DNA of 64,000 nt from Paenibacillus pinisoli (GCF_003605435.1 NZ_QXQB01000002.1:806001-870000); one strand, 5' to 3'; positions 15,835-24,375 are shown, counted from the stretch's first letter. Numbers and translations: made by a program. Notes: generated by a model from the letters alone, not told the origin.

Positions 15835-16956
15835 TTAGGGCTGCAAGGAAGTATGAATCTCGACGACGCTGCTCTCGTAGCTGCTGCCGTTCCATACCAC
15901 ATAGGATAGCTTATCGCCCGATGGGCTCCACGAGGAGCCCACGGCGTTGTCGACATCGGCTGCGATTCGAACGGCTTGGCCGGACAATAGATCGTGGACG
16001 TACAAGCCTTTGACCGCCGCGCCGCTTATCTCCGCTTGCATGCTGTACGCGATCAGCCGCTGATCTGCTGACCAGGAAACTCCGCCAAGCTCCGAGCCTT
16101 CCGCGATCGTCTTCGCGTTACCTCCATCCAGATCGCACAGCGTTAGCTTCACCTTGGAGCCTTCGTATTGTTTCACTAGCAGCTGCTTGCCGTCTGGCGA
16201 AGGAATAACGCCGCCCACAGAGCCAAGCCCCATATCCTTGGTCTCCTTGGTATCCAGATTAAGCACCTTCAGCGCTTCATCCGCATTGGAGTTATAGTAG
16301 ACGCTGCTTCCAAGCTTGGCTACGATAATCAGTGCTCCCTCGCTTAAACCCTCAAGCTTCGCAATCTCGCCTGTCGTCGTTGCCGTGTAAGCTCCGCCTC
16401 CATAAGAAGCGCCGATGATGCTGCTATCATCCGTCCATCTGGCGCTCATGGCCCCTCCAATGGGCTCGCCGGTCAGAGCGAACGATTGCAGCGTATCCAG
16501 GTTCATGACATAGTACACAGGATCGCCAAGCGTATATTCCTGGTAGATGAGATGTTTGCTGTCCGGGGACAAGCTGGCTCCTCCCAAGAACACGTTCTCC
16601 TGTTCTTTCAGCGGAACCCGTTCCCCCGTCTTAAGATTCATTCGGTACAAGCTGCGCGGATAGGAGCTTGCCAATTCCTCCAGCTTCATCTTCCCCAAAG
16701 ACTCATTCTCTTGGGACACGATGACCGTATCACCGTCTAGCCAGCCGAAGATTTCCATCTTCTCGTATCGTTTGATGCCGCCCATCGTAATGGCAGAATC
16801 TGCCGCCGGCGTCTTGCTGTCGTTATCAATGACGGTAATGGTTTTTCCCGGTTCCCGAATAACCTCGCGATTTCCTTCGTTATCTCCGCTGCAAGCGGTA
16901 ATCGTAAGCAACAATGCGGGTACGCATGCTATGATGGCTGCTTTTGTTCTGTTCAA
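15835..16956 (-). CDS. TolB-like beta-propeller lipoprotein
   Basis: A 373-aa lipoprotein: hydrophobic signal ending in LTITACSG, then repeated blades with TolB/WD-like phrases such as LSPDSKHLIYQEY, PSPDGKQLLVKQYEG, WSADQRLIAYSM and WSPSGDKLSYVVW. The start is TTG 16956, where AAGGAGG lies eight bases upstream. The longer frame overlaps the kinase gene and lacks a site. It follows the sensor kinase by 83 bp in the same direction. Such lipoproteins may feed extracytoplasmic signals to the kinase, but no ligand is evident. Confidence 0.82.
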   Translation of the reverse strand: MNRTKAAIIACVPALLLTITACSGDNEGNREVIREPGKTITVIDNDSKTPAADSAITMGGIKRYEKMEIFGWLDGDTVIVSQENESLGKMKLEELASSYPRSLYRMNLKTGERVPLKEQENVFLGGASLSPDSKHLIYQEYTLGDPVYYVMNLDTLQSFALTGEPIGGAMSARWTDDSSIIGASYGGGAYTATTTGEIAKLEGLSEGALIIVAKLGSSVYYNSNADEALKVLNLDTKETKDMGLGSVGGVIPSPDGKQLLVKQYEGSKVKLTLCDLDGGNAKTIAEGSELGGVSWSADQRLIAYSMQAEISGAAVKGLYVHDLLSGQAVRIAADVDNAVGSSWSPSGDKLSYVVWNGSSYESSVVEIHTSLQP

Positions 16957-17039
16957 TATGATCGCCTCCTTGATGCTTACAATACCAACCGTATGTTGCG
17001 AATAAACAAAGAGTTGTTTCCAAGTTGTAAACAAATTCA

Positions 17040-18497
17040 TCAAGTTTGTAACGGGAACTTCATTCGGAACGTCGTGCCGCTATCATCGGACTTCACGATG
17101 GAGATGCTGCCTCCCTGCGTCTCTGCATACCGCTTCGCCAGCGACAGCCCCAGTCCAGCGCCGCCATGCTCCCTGGATCTGTTTTTATCCACCGTATAGA
17201 ATGCTTCAAATATTTTACCCGCGACTTCCTCCGGAATGCCAATCCCTGTATCGGATATTTCGATAACGACTTCGTTGCCCCTGACGTAATTGCTTACGCG
17301 GATACGGCCGTCTGCCTTGTTGTATTTGATGGCGTTATCCAGCAGGTTCGCTAGCACAATGTTCATATAATCCTTATCAGCTTCCAAATAGGCTTCGTGC
17401 AAATCCGTCTCCAGCGTGAGGCCGAACTTGTTCATTTTTCCCTTCAGGCTGTTCAGCGCCGACTCCATTATCCCCCGTACTTCAAGTCTTTCTTTGTTAT
17501 ACTCAAAATCATATTTCTCCATTGCTGATAACTGCAGCACCTTCTCGACCATCTCATAAAGCCTCTGCGTCTCTCCGGCGATATGGGTTTTGGCCGTGGC
17601 CAGCAGCTCCTTGTCATCGGGATACATGTCGAGCAGATCAAGATAGGCTTTAATGGAAGTCAGCGGCGTCTTGAACTCATGAGTGACATTGCCGATGAAC
17701 TCCTTCTGCTGCCGGTCCAGCTCCGATAGTTTGCGAACAGCAAGCGCCAGCTTCTCCCGCTCCTCGTCCTTATCTCGCATCGTAACCATGAGCCGTTCGC
17801 TCATGGCGGCTATGCCTGCGCCGAGCTCCCCAATCTCGTCCCTTCGCTTCATGCCCGGCACTGCGAACTGTCCCTCCCGGATACGGCCTACCGTATCGTT
17901 CAGCTTGACAATGCTGCGAGCGAAGGAGTTAAAAAACAAATAGCCCAAAAGGAAGCTGAGTACGAATACGCCTGTTCCGATATAGATAAACAATCGCTTG
18001 ATCTCATCGTAGAAGGCTTGATGGTCACGGAGAGAGTAATAGAATTGGATGACGCCAACCTGCTCGCCCACCACGCGAAGAGGCGTCAAATAGTACATGG
18101 ACTCGCCTTCCACCAAATACGCGGTCTTGTTCTCCAGCGCATACGCCAATGTCTGCTTGATGCTCTCGGATAGGGAAGCCGCGGGCTTCCTCCCTATGAC
18201 GGCGCCGTTCCCATCATAGAGGACGACAGGCTGCCCGCTAATCAGCTTCAGCTGCTCGCCGAACGCCTCTCCATTCGTCTCCAGGAATGATTGAGGGACT
18301 TTATTGGATTGCTCCATAATGGACTGGAACAAATAAACGTTGGCCGTGTCGGCTTGCTGAGCAAGGAGCCCCTCCACTTGCGCGCGCTGATTCCGCTCGA
18401 TTCCCTGCAGGACCAGCAGGCTGAGCACAAATACCGTGAGCAGCAGAAGGCCGGCGAGGAACAGGCTGAATTTCAGCTTTATGCTAACTCTCACCAT
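17040..18497 (-). CDS. Sensor histidine kinase, HAMP type
   Basis: A 485-aa membrane kinase with TM1 near 7-29, an extracellular domain to about 140, TM2 near 145-170, HAMP, HisKA (EFIGNVTHEFKTPLTSIKAYL, phospho-accepting His) and HATPase_c (ANLLDNAIKYN, DTGIGIP, GGAGLGLSLAKRYAE). The ATG at 18497 lies three bases after AGGAG, and the GTG at 18494 is six bases after it, so the true start may be the GTG. It overlaps the response-regulator gene by about 14 bp, implying translational coupling. Confidence 0.92.
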   Translation of the reverse strand: MVRVSIKLKFSLFLAGLLLLTVFVLSLLVLQGIERNQRAQVEGLLAQQADTANVYLFQSIMEQSNKVPQSFLETNGEAFGEQLKLISGQPVVLYDGNGAVIGRKPAASLSESIKQTLAYALENKTAYLVEGESMYYLTPLRVVGEQVGVIQFYYSLRDHQAFYDEIKRLFIYIGTGVFVLSFLLGYLFFNSFARSIVKLNDTVGRIREGQFAVPGMKRRDEIGELGAGIAAMSERLMVTMRDKDEEREKLALAVRKLSELDRQQKEFIGNVTHEFKTPLTSIKAYLDLLDMYPDDKELLATAKTHIAGETQRLYEMVEKVLQLSAMEKYDFEYNKERLEVRGIMESALNSLKGKMNKFGLTLETDLHEAYLEADKDYMNIVLANLLDNAIKYNKADGRIRVSNYVRGNEVVIEISDTGIGIPEEVAGKIFEAFYTVDKNRSREHGGAGLGLSLAKRYAETQGGSISIVKSDDSGTTFRMKFPLQT

Positions 18498-19179
18498 GTA
18501 CTCCTGACGCCCTGTAGCCGATGCCATGGACAGTTTGAATGATGTCTCCATATTGCGGACCCAGCTTCTTGCGCAGCCGCTGCACATGAATGTCTACCGT
18601 GCGCGTGCCTCCGTAATAGTCCATCCCCCACACGAGATCCAGCAATTGCTCTCTCTCGTACACTCTGCCGGGATTAGCTGCTAGCAGAGCCATCAGATCG
18701 AATTCCTTAGGCGTCAGCTCCAGCCTCTGCGTCCCCGCAATAACCGTTCTTTTGGCGACATGCACCTTCACTCCGCCTAGCTGAATCTCATTCGACTCCT
18801 TCTTCTCCCCTGCTGTCTGCAGCCGCCTAAGCAGAGACTTAAGGCGAGCGAGCAGCTCCCGCATATCGAAGGGCTTCGTCATATAGTCGTCAGCCCCAAG
18901 CTCCAGCCCGAGTACCTTATTCACGATATCCTCCTTGGCTGTCAGCATAATGACGCCGACTCTATCCTTGTCCTGCAGCTTTTTCAGTACATCGTAGCCG
19001 TCCATACCGGGCAGCATCACATCGAGGATGATGGCATCGGGGCGAGTCTCCCCAAGACGCTTCGCGGCTATATCCCCGCGATCGATAACCTCCACCTCAT
19101 AGCCTTCGCGCTTAAGCGCATAGGTGATCGCATCCGCAATCGCTTTTTCGTCTTCGATGACCATAATCTTCGCCTGCAT
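18484..19179 (-). CDS. OmpR/PhoB-family response regulator
   Basis: A 231-aa regulator. The receiver domain has IEDEKAIADA, phospho-Asp in AIILDVMLPGMDGYD, and the Lys in DDYMTKPFD. A winged-helix effector follows (LTPKEFDLMALLAANPGRVYEREQLLDLVWG, then TVDIHVQRLRKKLG). I start at ATG 19179 (MQAKIMVIEDE), preceded by AGGTGG. Upstream ATGs lack a site. It is first in a three-gene operon with the kinase and the beta-propeller lipoprotein. Target genes cannot be read. Confidence 0.93.
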   Translation of the reverse strand: MQAKIMVIEDEKAIADAITYALKREGYEVEVIDRGDIAAKRLGETRPDAIILDVMLPGMDGYDVLKKLQDKDRVGVIMLTAKEDIVNKVLGLELGADDYMTKPFDMRELLARLKSLLRRLQTAGEKKESNEIQLGGVKVHVAKRTVIAGTQRLELTPKEFDLMALLAANPGRVYEREQLLDLVWGMDYYGGTRTVDIHVQRLRKKLGPQYGDIIQTVHGIGYRASGVHGES

Positions 19180-19288
19180 GCATTCCACCTGCCCCATGTC
19201 GTTATTATCTGCTTCCATTATAAGAGTTTTATGGCTGGAACCAAAGTTCAAGCTTCAAATTCGAAAAAAAGGCAGCTCAAATAAAGCC

Positions 19289-19315
19289 AAAAAGAGCCGT
19301 GCGCTAGCACGACTC
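19289..19315 (-). terminator. Terminator of the cat gene
   Basis: GAGTCGTGC pairs with GCACGGCTC around TAGC, with five T residues on the minus strand, 43 bp after the chloramphenicol acetyltransferase stop codon. Confidence 0.85.
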
Positions 19316-19357
19316 CAACATAGCTGCAGCTTATAGAATTGCCGCCCATGCGCAAAA

Positions 19358-20017
19358 TTAATGTTCACCCAGCCAGCTTTTGCAACCGGCCGCCATTGCT
19401 TGAAGCTCGTTAAACAACATGCCGGCATGGTATCCATCACATACCGCATGATGGAGTTGTACAGACAAAGGCAGCAGCACCTTATCATCCAGCTCCTCGA
19501 ATTTTCCCATTGTAAAAATAGGCAGCAAATACGTTCCCTCGTTATATACATTCAGGTTAAATCCCGTGAAGTTAACCCATGGAATGCTGGAAATAGGGAA
19601 TGTGTTCAGAGGCTCGCTAGCATCAGGGAATAACTGCTTCGCATTCTTGTAGGCCTTTGTCTGTCTTAAATAACAGTCATGGAACGGGACGAACTCTTCG
19701 CAATACGGGGCCCATAGGCTTGAGAACGTCTTTTCCTCTTCATGGAATATGGTGAAGCTGGGAGACATCTTGTCCCAGAAACCAAGCCTTCCCTCCGAGT
19801 CGAAGCAAGTTCGGAACTCCCGGTGGCGATTCACTACCGTAGTGATCATGTAGATCAAGGCTGGATATAGCTTCGTCCCCCTGGCTTTAAGTTCTGCCCG
19901 CAATTCAGCGATTTCAATATTCGCTGTCATGCTGTAGGTGCATCTTACCTGGTTCATATAGTGTTCGTAATAAGGCTTTCTGGACCAGCTCTCCATATCA
20001 ATCGGATTAAATTTCAT
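19358..20017 (-). CDS. cat: Chloramphenicol acetyltransferase (type A)
   Basis: A 219-aa enzyme of the normal CAT length. It transfers acetyl from acetyl-CoA to the 3-hydroxyl of chloramphenicol. The catalytic His lies in LSVQLHHAVCDGYHAG. Other family features are the N-terminal WSRKPYYEHYM, the RHREFRTCF segment and PWVNFTGFNLN. ATG 20017 has AGGAGGG eight bases upstream. That ribosome site is buried in a hairpin preceded by a short leader peptide, the classical drug-inducible arrangement. The gene has its own terminator and is a resistance gene by family. Confidence 0.95.
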   Translation of the reverse strand: MKFNPIDMESWSRKPYYEHYMNQVRCTYSMTANIEIAELRAELKARGTKLYPALIYMITTVVNRHREFRTCFDSEGRLGFWDKMSPSFTIFHEEEKTFSSLWAPYCEEFVPFHDCYLRQTKAYKNAKQLFPDASEPLNTFPISSIPWVNFTGFNLNVYNEGTYLLPIFTMGKFEELDDKVLLPLSVQLHHAVCDGYHAGMLFNELQAMAAGCKSWLGEH

Positions 20018-20023
20018 GGTTTA

Positions 20024-20058
20024 CCCTCCTAAAAATATTTTTTGTCTTTCTAGGAGGG
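20024..20058 (-). promoter_or_regulatory. Translational attenuator hairpin masking the cat ribosome site
   Basis: On the minus strand CCCTCCTAGAAA (20058-20047) pairs with TTTTTAGGAGGG (20035-20024): 12 bp with one wobble pair. The right arm contains the cat Shine-Dalgarno sequence. The left arm includes the last codons and stop of the leader peptide. A ribosome stalled in the leader by chloramphenicol would open the hairpin and expose the cat site. Confidence 0.87.
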
Positions 20059-20079
20059 ATAATCAACCGCTTTGACCAT
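20050..20079 (-). CDS. Leader peptide of the cat attenuator
   Basis: A nine-codon frame, MVKAVDYPS, whose stop codon lies in the left arm of the hairpin that hides the cat ribosome site. Its MVK start resembles the cat-86 leader (MVKTD...), whose nascent chain halts the ribosome when chloramphenicol is present. Possible ribosome sites are AAGGA eleven bases upstream of ATG, or an in-frame GTG three codons earlier. The start is therefore not certain, but the position relative to the hairpin is diagnostic. Confidence 0.75.
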   Translation of the reverse strand: MVKAVDYPS

Positions 20080-20209
20080 TTCCTTCACGATCCTTATCGT
20101 TTATTTCTTGGGTCTATTTTAACATGATTCTTGCAAATTAGGCCTTACATTCAGATGGGAGCTATATCTGTTACAACAAGTCAATGACACGCTCGAACCG
20201 TTGCATGCG

Positions 20210-21091
20210 TCATGCAGCAAGCTCCTGCTTGCGCTTCAGCTCGACGAGCAGCGCGTGCAATTGCTCCGTGGCAAGTCCATGCAGCACGAGCCGGAAGCCT
20301 GCGCTCAGCGTCGTCATCGGCACCATCGGATGCTTGTTGTTAATGAGCGCGAGCCGGTCGTTGCTGCCAATGATTTTCGAAGCGAGAATGCCGATCGTTT
20401 CATCTAATTGCAAGGAGTTAGTCGCACGCCAGAAGTCGTTGTCGGACAAGAACAGCTGGTACACCGGCGTGAAGCACTCGATGGCTGTCGTGAGATCCAT
20501 GAAGTTGGTCCACCGCTTCGGCATAGGCTCGATAGGCAGAGGCGTTGACGTAATAGCTGCGAAATGAAGCTGCTCCTGCTTCGTTACCTCGATTCCCTTC
20601 TCCCGCAGTTCCATGTTCAAGTTAATAACGAAGTTGTATAAGTTCAAGTCATGGATAAGGAACAGATCGTCCTTCACCGGTTCCAGATTCGTGGGCTTAA
20701 GCGGATTCATAGTTATATCCACGCCCGGCACATTGTCGCGGATGAACTGCAGCACCTCCGATCCGAGGTAGAAGTGACGCAGAATCATATAGTTGGCGCT
20801 TGGGCTGACGAATGTTTTCATGCCCCAGTGCAGCACCTGGTGCAGCATCCGGGATGAGGTGAACGCCTTAGGGATGATAATCTTGTAGATTTGCAGCAAA
20901 ATGATCATGAGACGGGCTAGCGGTCGCAGCAGCGGAAGCAGGAACTGCCGAGACCGGCTCGAGCAATCCTTCAAATAGGCAGCTTTGGCCTCTTCATTGA
21001 ACGGAATGCTCTGATCGAGATAGATCGCAAGAAAAGGATTCGGGTCGTCCCGGTCATGCGTCATATTGCGAAAATAGTCCGACTCGCTCAT
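20210..21091 (-). CDS. Unrecognised partner protein of the KASIII/haem-oxygenase-like fusion
   Basis: A 293-aa protein I cannot assign with confidence to a family. An amphipathic or membrane-associating stretch lies near residues 50-75 (LLPLLRPLARLMIILLQIYKIII). Conserved-looking motifs include RHFYLGSEVLQFI, LFLIHDLNLYNFVINLN and DNDFWRATNSLQLDETIGILASKIIGSND. There is no signal peptide. Its start ATG overlaps the stop of the fusion gene by four bases (ATGA), so the two are translationally coupled and probably act in one pathway, perhaps on a lipid-like product. Confidence 0.8.
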   Translation of the reverse strand: MSESDYFRNMTHDRDDPNPFLAIYLDQSIPFNEEAKAAYLKDCSSRSRQFLLPLLRPLARLMIILLQIYKIIIPKAFTSSRMLHQVLHWGMKTFVSPSANYMILRHFYLGSEVLQFIRDNVPGVDITMNPLKPTNLEPVKDDLFLIHDLNLYNFVINLNMELREKGIEVTKQEQLHFAAITSTPLPIEPMPKRWTNFMDLTTAIECFTPVYQLFLSDNDFWRATNSLQLDETIGILASKIIGSNDRLALINNKHPMVPMTTLSAGFRLVLHGLATEQLHALLVELKRKQELAA

Positions 21092-22953
21092 ACGCAGTTC
21101 AACTCCTCTAATTGCAGCAAATACAGACGTGCCGTTGTCTTCGCCGTCTTAACGATGCGGGCGGCAATGTCTGCCGTAAGCAGCGGATGCTGTACAACGG
21201 CCTCCAGCCGTTCGAAGTGCAACTCATCGGAATCGCTATGATAGAGCAAGAATGATACCTGCTCGTCGCTCAGACCCAGCTGATCCCGGATCATTTCCCC
21301 CCAGTATCGGGCCATCCGGCAGCCTAGCCCCTCGATAATCCACATCGCGCCGATAAGGTCGACAGGATTGTCGCGGCTCGCACGCTGGAATAGGTAGGCG
21401 GACAACGCCTCGCTGCCGATATTTTTCTCCCCTGCCTGTATAGCCTCCAGATCTCCTCCTACGGATACATAATTACGCTCCAAAATTTCAAAATCGCGGT
21501 GCTCATCACTTGCATGGGCGATGAACGCGGAACGCAGATCGATATGCTCGATCGGTATGTAGGAGGCTGCGCGCGCGATCCATTGCGATCCGTCAATGAC
21601 TTGCTGGCGGATATTCTCCATCAACGACTTATAATCGTTCATCGTGAATTTCCCTTGGTACAGCTTATGAATAACGGGCACACGGGCCAGCTTCTGCTCG
21701 AAGTCAATCCATACGCGCACAAGCTGGCGAACAAGCTGGGCCTGTATATCATTCGCGTTATCGTATTTCAGCTTTGGCGCTTCTGGCTCCCGCTCCTCGA
21801 ACGGAATCCCAGGCGCCGCATCCTTAGAGCCAACAACGGTCATCAGCATATACGATGTCTGGAATCGGCCGCTCTCCGGCACCATGCACAATACGCGCTC
21901 GCCGGGCGACAGCTTGCCGCTGGCAAGCAGCTCCTCCAGCATAATGTAGATCGATGCCGCTCCCGTATTGCCCCGCGTGTACAAATTAGTGAACCACTTC
22001 TCCTCCGGAATCATCAATCCTCCGAGCTTCAGCAGGCGGAATATTTCGTCGCGGAAGAAGTGCGAGGAATAGTGGCACACCATCCAATCGATAGAAGACG
22101 GGTCGACGACTCCTTCCTCTACCAGCTCGAAGAAGCGGTCGACTCCGACCTTTGGCATTTCGTTCACAAGCCGGATATCCTGCTTCAGGTTAATAGCGCC
22201 ATCATCGGCTGCGTCATGCGCCGATAGATAGTCATGCCAGCTGGCATGCTCCTTATTGTCCTTGTTATATCCGGCGTACATGCATACGTCATAGCTGTTC
22301 GCATACGACTTGTTGTCAATCCATTCGATGCGAAGCGATAAGCCGCTAGGAGCAGGGCAGTTCTGCAAGATGGCTGCTCCTGCCCCATCAGACAGCATAA
22401 ATCGGAGGAAGTCGGTATCGAATGGTACGGCACGATCCCTAAAGCCCTGCTGCGCTTCGAAGCGCGTGTGCTTGAAGACGCGGCTTGGAAATTCGCTTGC
22501 GCAGGATATGGCTGTGCGGCTCTCGCCAGACAGCACTTGCAGATAGGCGTTCTTCATCGCCTGCATGCCGCTGGCGCATACCCCATGATGAGTGGCGATT
22601 TCCATAACGGGCAGCCCCGTCTCGGCATGAACCATGCTTGCAAAGCCGGGAACAAGCAGATCTCCCTGCGTCGTGCCCACCGCAAGAAAGTCGATATCGT
22701 TCTCATCTGCGCCCGAATTGCGATTCAGCGCATCGCGGATGGCGAGAGCCGCCATCTCGGCATTGCTATACAAGCTGCGCTGCTCCTTGTCGATAGCATA
22801 ATGGCGAAAGCGGATTTTATTTTGCTCAAGGATTCTTCGCATGGACTTGGAACTCTTGCCGTTGATTCGGCCCAGGTAATCTTCCATTTCTTCATTCCCG
22901 ACAGGCTCTCCCGGCAGAAACTTTCCCATGCTCGTCACATACACGTTGTTCAT
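21088..22953 (-). CDS. Ketoacyl-ACP synthase III fused to a haem-oxygenase-like diiron domain
   Basis: A 621-aa two-domain enzyme. Residues 1-375 are a FabH-type thiolase-fold synthase with the full Cys-His-Asn triad: Cys126 in HHGVCASGMQA, His294 in WMVCHYSSH and Asn329 in YTRGNTGAAS. Residues about 400-610 look like a haem-oxygenase-like (iron-containing redox/TenA-like) helical domain. Candidate metal ligands are in HASDEH (480-485), Glu541 (WIIEGLG) and His572-x3-Asp576-x2-His579. The start is ATG 22953, with GGGAGG eight bases upstream. Condensation followed by oxidation or oxidative cleavage of the acyl product is an inference. A TCAGT-N6-ACTGA dyad near 23063 may be an operator. Confidence 0.85.
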   Translation of the reverse strand: MNNVYVTSMGKFLPGEPVGNEEMEDYLGRINGKSSKSMRRILEQNKIRFRHYAIDKEQRSLYSNAEMAALAIRDALNRNSGADENDIDFLAVGTTQGDLLVPGFASMVHAETGLPVMEIATHHGVCASGMQAMKNAYLQVLSGESRTAISCASEFPSRVFKHTRFEAQQGFRDRAVPFDTDFLRFMLSDGAGAAILQNCPAPSGLSLRIEWIDNKSYANSYDVCMYAGYNKDNKEHASWHDYLSAHDAADDGAINLKQDIRLVNEMPKVGVDRFFELVEEGVVDPSSIDWMVCHYSSHFFRDEIFRLLKLGGLMIPEEKWFTNLYTRGNTGAASIYIMLEELLASGKLSPGERVLCMVPESGRFQTSYMLMTVVGSKDAAPGIPFEEREPEAPKLKYDNANDIQAQLVRQLVRVWIDFEQKLARVPVIHKLYQGKFTMNDYKSLMENIRQQVIDGSQWIARAASYIPIEHIDLRSAFIAHASDEHRDFEILERNYVSVGGDLEAIQAGEKNIGSEALSAYLFQRASRDNPVDLIGAMWIIEGLGCRMARYWGEMIRDQLGLSDEQVSFLLYHSDSDELHFERLEAVVQHPLLTADIAARIVKTAKTTARLYLLQLEELNCV

Positions 22954-23094
22954 CCTGCAAACCTCCCACTCAATCGATATGGTATATGATCCATAATCGC
23001 CCAATAGGAGCTATGCAGGTAGTTCCATCTTTTCGTAGTACTGGTATCGTGCTTATCCAGAGTCAGTTTAGTGACTGAACGAAATACATCCCCT

Positions 23095-23931
23095 TTATCC
23101 TTTCGGCCAACGGTGAGGCGCGACATGCTGCAGCATACTGCAGAAGAGGGAAGCCCACTGTTCCAGCGTTAGTGAACGGACTGGTTGCTCGCGGCTCACA
23201 TTGGCCAATTGCATAGAAGCTTTGATCTGCGCAGGTGTAAAAATCCCTCTTAACGCGTGGGCCGCTGCAAGCCGGGGCTCGCGCAGCATATGCTTGGCAA
23301 ATCCCACAAACCTCGCGCTATGCTGGACGGGAATCATCGGATGCTCCCTTCGCTCAATTCGCAGCACTGCGGCATCCACCCGCGGCGGCGGAGCAAAGTG
23401 AGCGCGCGGAATAACGGATTGCATCTTCAACACAAAATGCATTCTCCACAACAACAAACGAGGATCCCCTGTTTCGCTCTGCGTTAATCTTCGTGCTGCT
23501 CCTTTTTCTACAATCAACACGCCCCGTTGAAACGCTCTGCCCTCAGGACCGAGCAGCTTCTCAAGAATAGGCGTTGTGATAGAAAATGGAATATTCGCTG
23601 CTACATGAAAGGCTTCCTTCGGCAGCCGGATCAATCGGAAGTCACCATGAATAATGCGTATGCGGGGATCGCCTTCCGCTTTGGCCCGGAGAACGCGCAC
23701 AAACTCCGCATCCGTCTCTACTGCAATGACTTTCCCGGCTTGATCGGCGAGCGGGAAGGTCAAGCTTCCTTTGCCTGCGCCGATATCAAGTACGGTGTCA
23801 GCCGAGCTTAATCGGGCCGAACGGATGAGTTGCCGAATCGTCTCGGGATGATGCAGCAGATGCTGTGCCGTGAAATTAGGGGCAGTTTTATATGTCCTTG
23901 CGGTTCCTTGCTTCTTTTTTTGTTTTCTCAT
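23095..23931 (-). CDS. erm: Erm-type 23S rRNA adenine-N6-methyltransferase
   Basis: A 278-aa SAM-dependent methyltransferase. A Lys-rich N-terminus leads to PNFTAQHLLHHPETI, then SAM motif I DIGAGKGSLTFPLA, the acidic AVETDAEF, HGDFR, and the Erm-style catalytic motif ANIPFSITTPI. KsgA would read NLPYY here. Erm enzymes methylate A2058 of 23S rRNA and confer macrolide-lincosamide-streptogramin B resistance. The start is ATG 23931, behind GGGAG with eight-base spacing. The frame upstream to 24078 crosses the leader terminator and is not used. Two leader terminators and a stalling-type peptide upstream support inducible expression. Confidence 0.9.
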   Translation of the reverse strand: MRKQKKKQGTARTYKTAPNFTAQHLLHHPETIRQLIRSARLSSADTVLDIGAGKGSLTFPLADQAGKVIAVETDAEFVRVLRAKAEGDPRIRIIHGDFRLIRLPKEAFHVAANIPFSITTPILEKLLGPEGRAFQRGVLIVEKGAARRLTQSETGDPRLLLWRMHFVLKMQSVIPRAHFAPPPRVDAAVLRIERREHPMIPVQHSARFVGFAKHMLREPRLAAAHALRGIFTPAQIKASMQLANVSREQPVRSLTLEQWASLFCSMLQHVAPHRWPKG

Positions 23932-23966
23932 AGGTTTTTCTCCCGTTTCGTCATTTTTTCGCCAAA

Positions 23967-23992
23967 CAAAAAAACGCAGGCATATGCCTGCG
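23967..23992 (-). terminator. Second leader terminator (attenuator) before erm
   Basis: CGCAGGCATATGCCTGCG is a perfect palindrome followed on the minus strand by seven T residues, 36 bp upstream of the erm start codon. Upstream CCGTTTC can pair with GAAACGG next to the erm ribosome site, giving an alternative fold. Together with the terminator at 24099 it forms a two-step attenuation leader. Confidence 0.85.
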
Positions 23993-24098
23993 GCGAGAAA
24001 CGGAAGATAAGCTTTAATCATGCACATGCAAACAAACGTATGGCACCATACGATAATTGACAGACGTATCCCATACACCTATATACTTTTGCACACAC

Positions 24099-24124
24099 AA
24101 AAAAAGAGACAGACTGGCTGTCCC
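24099..24124 (-). terminator. First leader terminator (attenuator) before erm
   Basis: GGGACAG pairs with CTGTCTC around CCAGT and is followed by seven T residues on the minus strand, about 92 bp after the leader peptide stop. TGTCCC inside the last leader codons can pair with GGGACA of this terminator's left arm. Ribosome position on the leader could therefore decide between terminator and antiterminator. Confidence 0.85.
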
Positions 24125-24215
24125 TTGTTCTCCGATACGATCGGGATGTCCTAAAATGGGCAGACTGATTCCGTTTTACTCCGCACGCAGGCAGAGCCTT
24201 TGCTCACTATGAAAT

Positions 24216-24266
24216 TTAGTGGGACAAAGGAACAAAACGAATTCTTCTAGTCAAAGCACCCATCAT
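24216..24266 (-). CDS. Erm leader peptide with an Arg-Ile-Arg motif
   Basis: A 16-codon frame, MMGALTRRIRFVPLSH, with a strong AAGGAGG nine bases before the first ATG. The RIRF segment matches the +X+ type at which macrolides arrest ribosomes and resembles the ErmD leader (MRLRFPTLNQ). It lies between the promoter and two successive terminators. The expected role is drug-dependent stalling that lets polymerase continue into erm. Confidence 0.83.
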   Translation of the reverse strand: MMGALTRRIRFVPLSH

Positions 24267-24298
24267 TAGAACAACCCTCCTTAGCTTGAATTAGAGCT

Positions 24299-24328
24299 AA
24301 TATAGCATAAATAGGTTCAAAACAGCAA
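24299..24328 (-). promoter_or_regulatory. Promoter of the erm leader transcript
   Basis: On the minus strand TTGCTG and an extended -10 (TGC-TATATT) are separated by 18 bp. The transcript would begin some 25 bases before the leader peptide ribosome site. Confidence 0.6.
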
Positions 24329-24375
24329 GAAGGACCGGGCATTTATCAAGTCTCTCCTGTTCATCCCTTCCATTG

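Noticed and set aside
23095..23931. KsgA/RsmA rRNA dimethyltransferase
   Set aside because: The catalytic motif reads NIPF rather than NLPY, and the leader-peptide control is typical of erm, not of the housekeeping enzyme.
23932..24078. N-terminal extension of the Erm protein
   Set aside because: The extension would cross the leader terminator and hydrophobic junk; ATG 23931 has its own ribosome site and fits Erm length.
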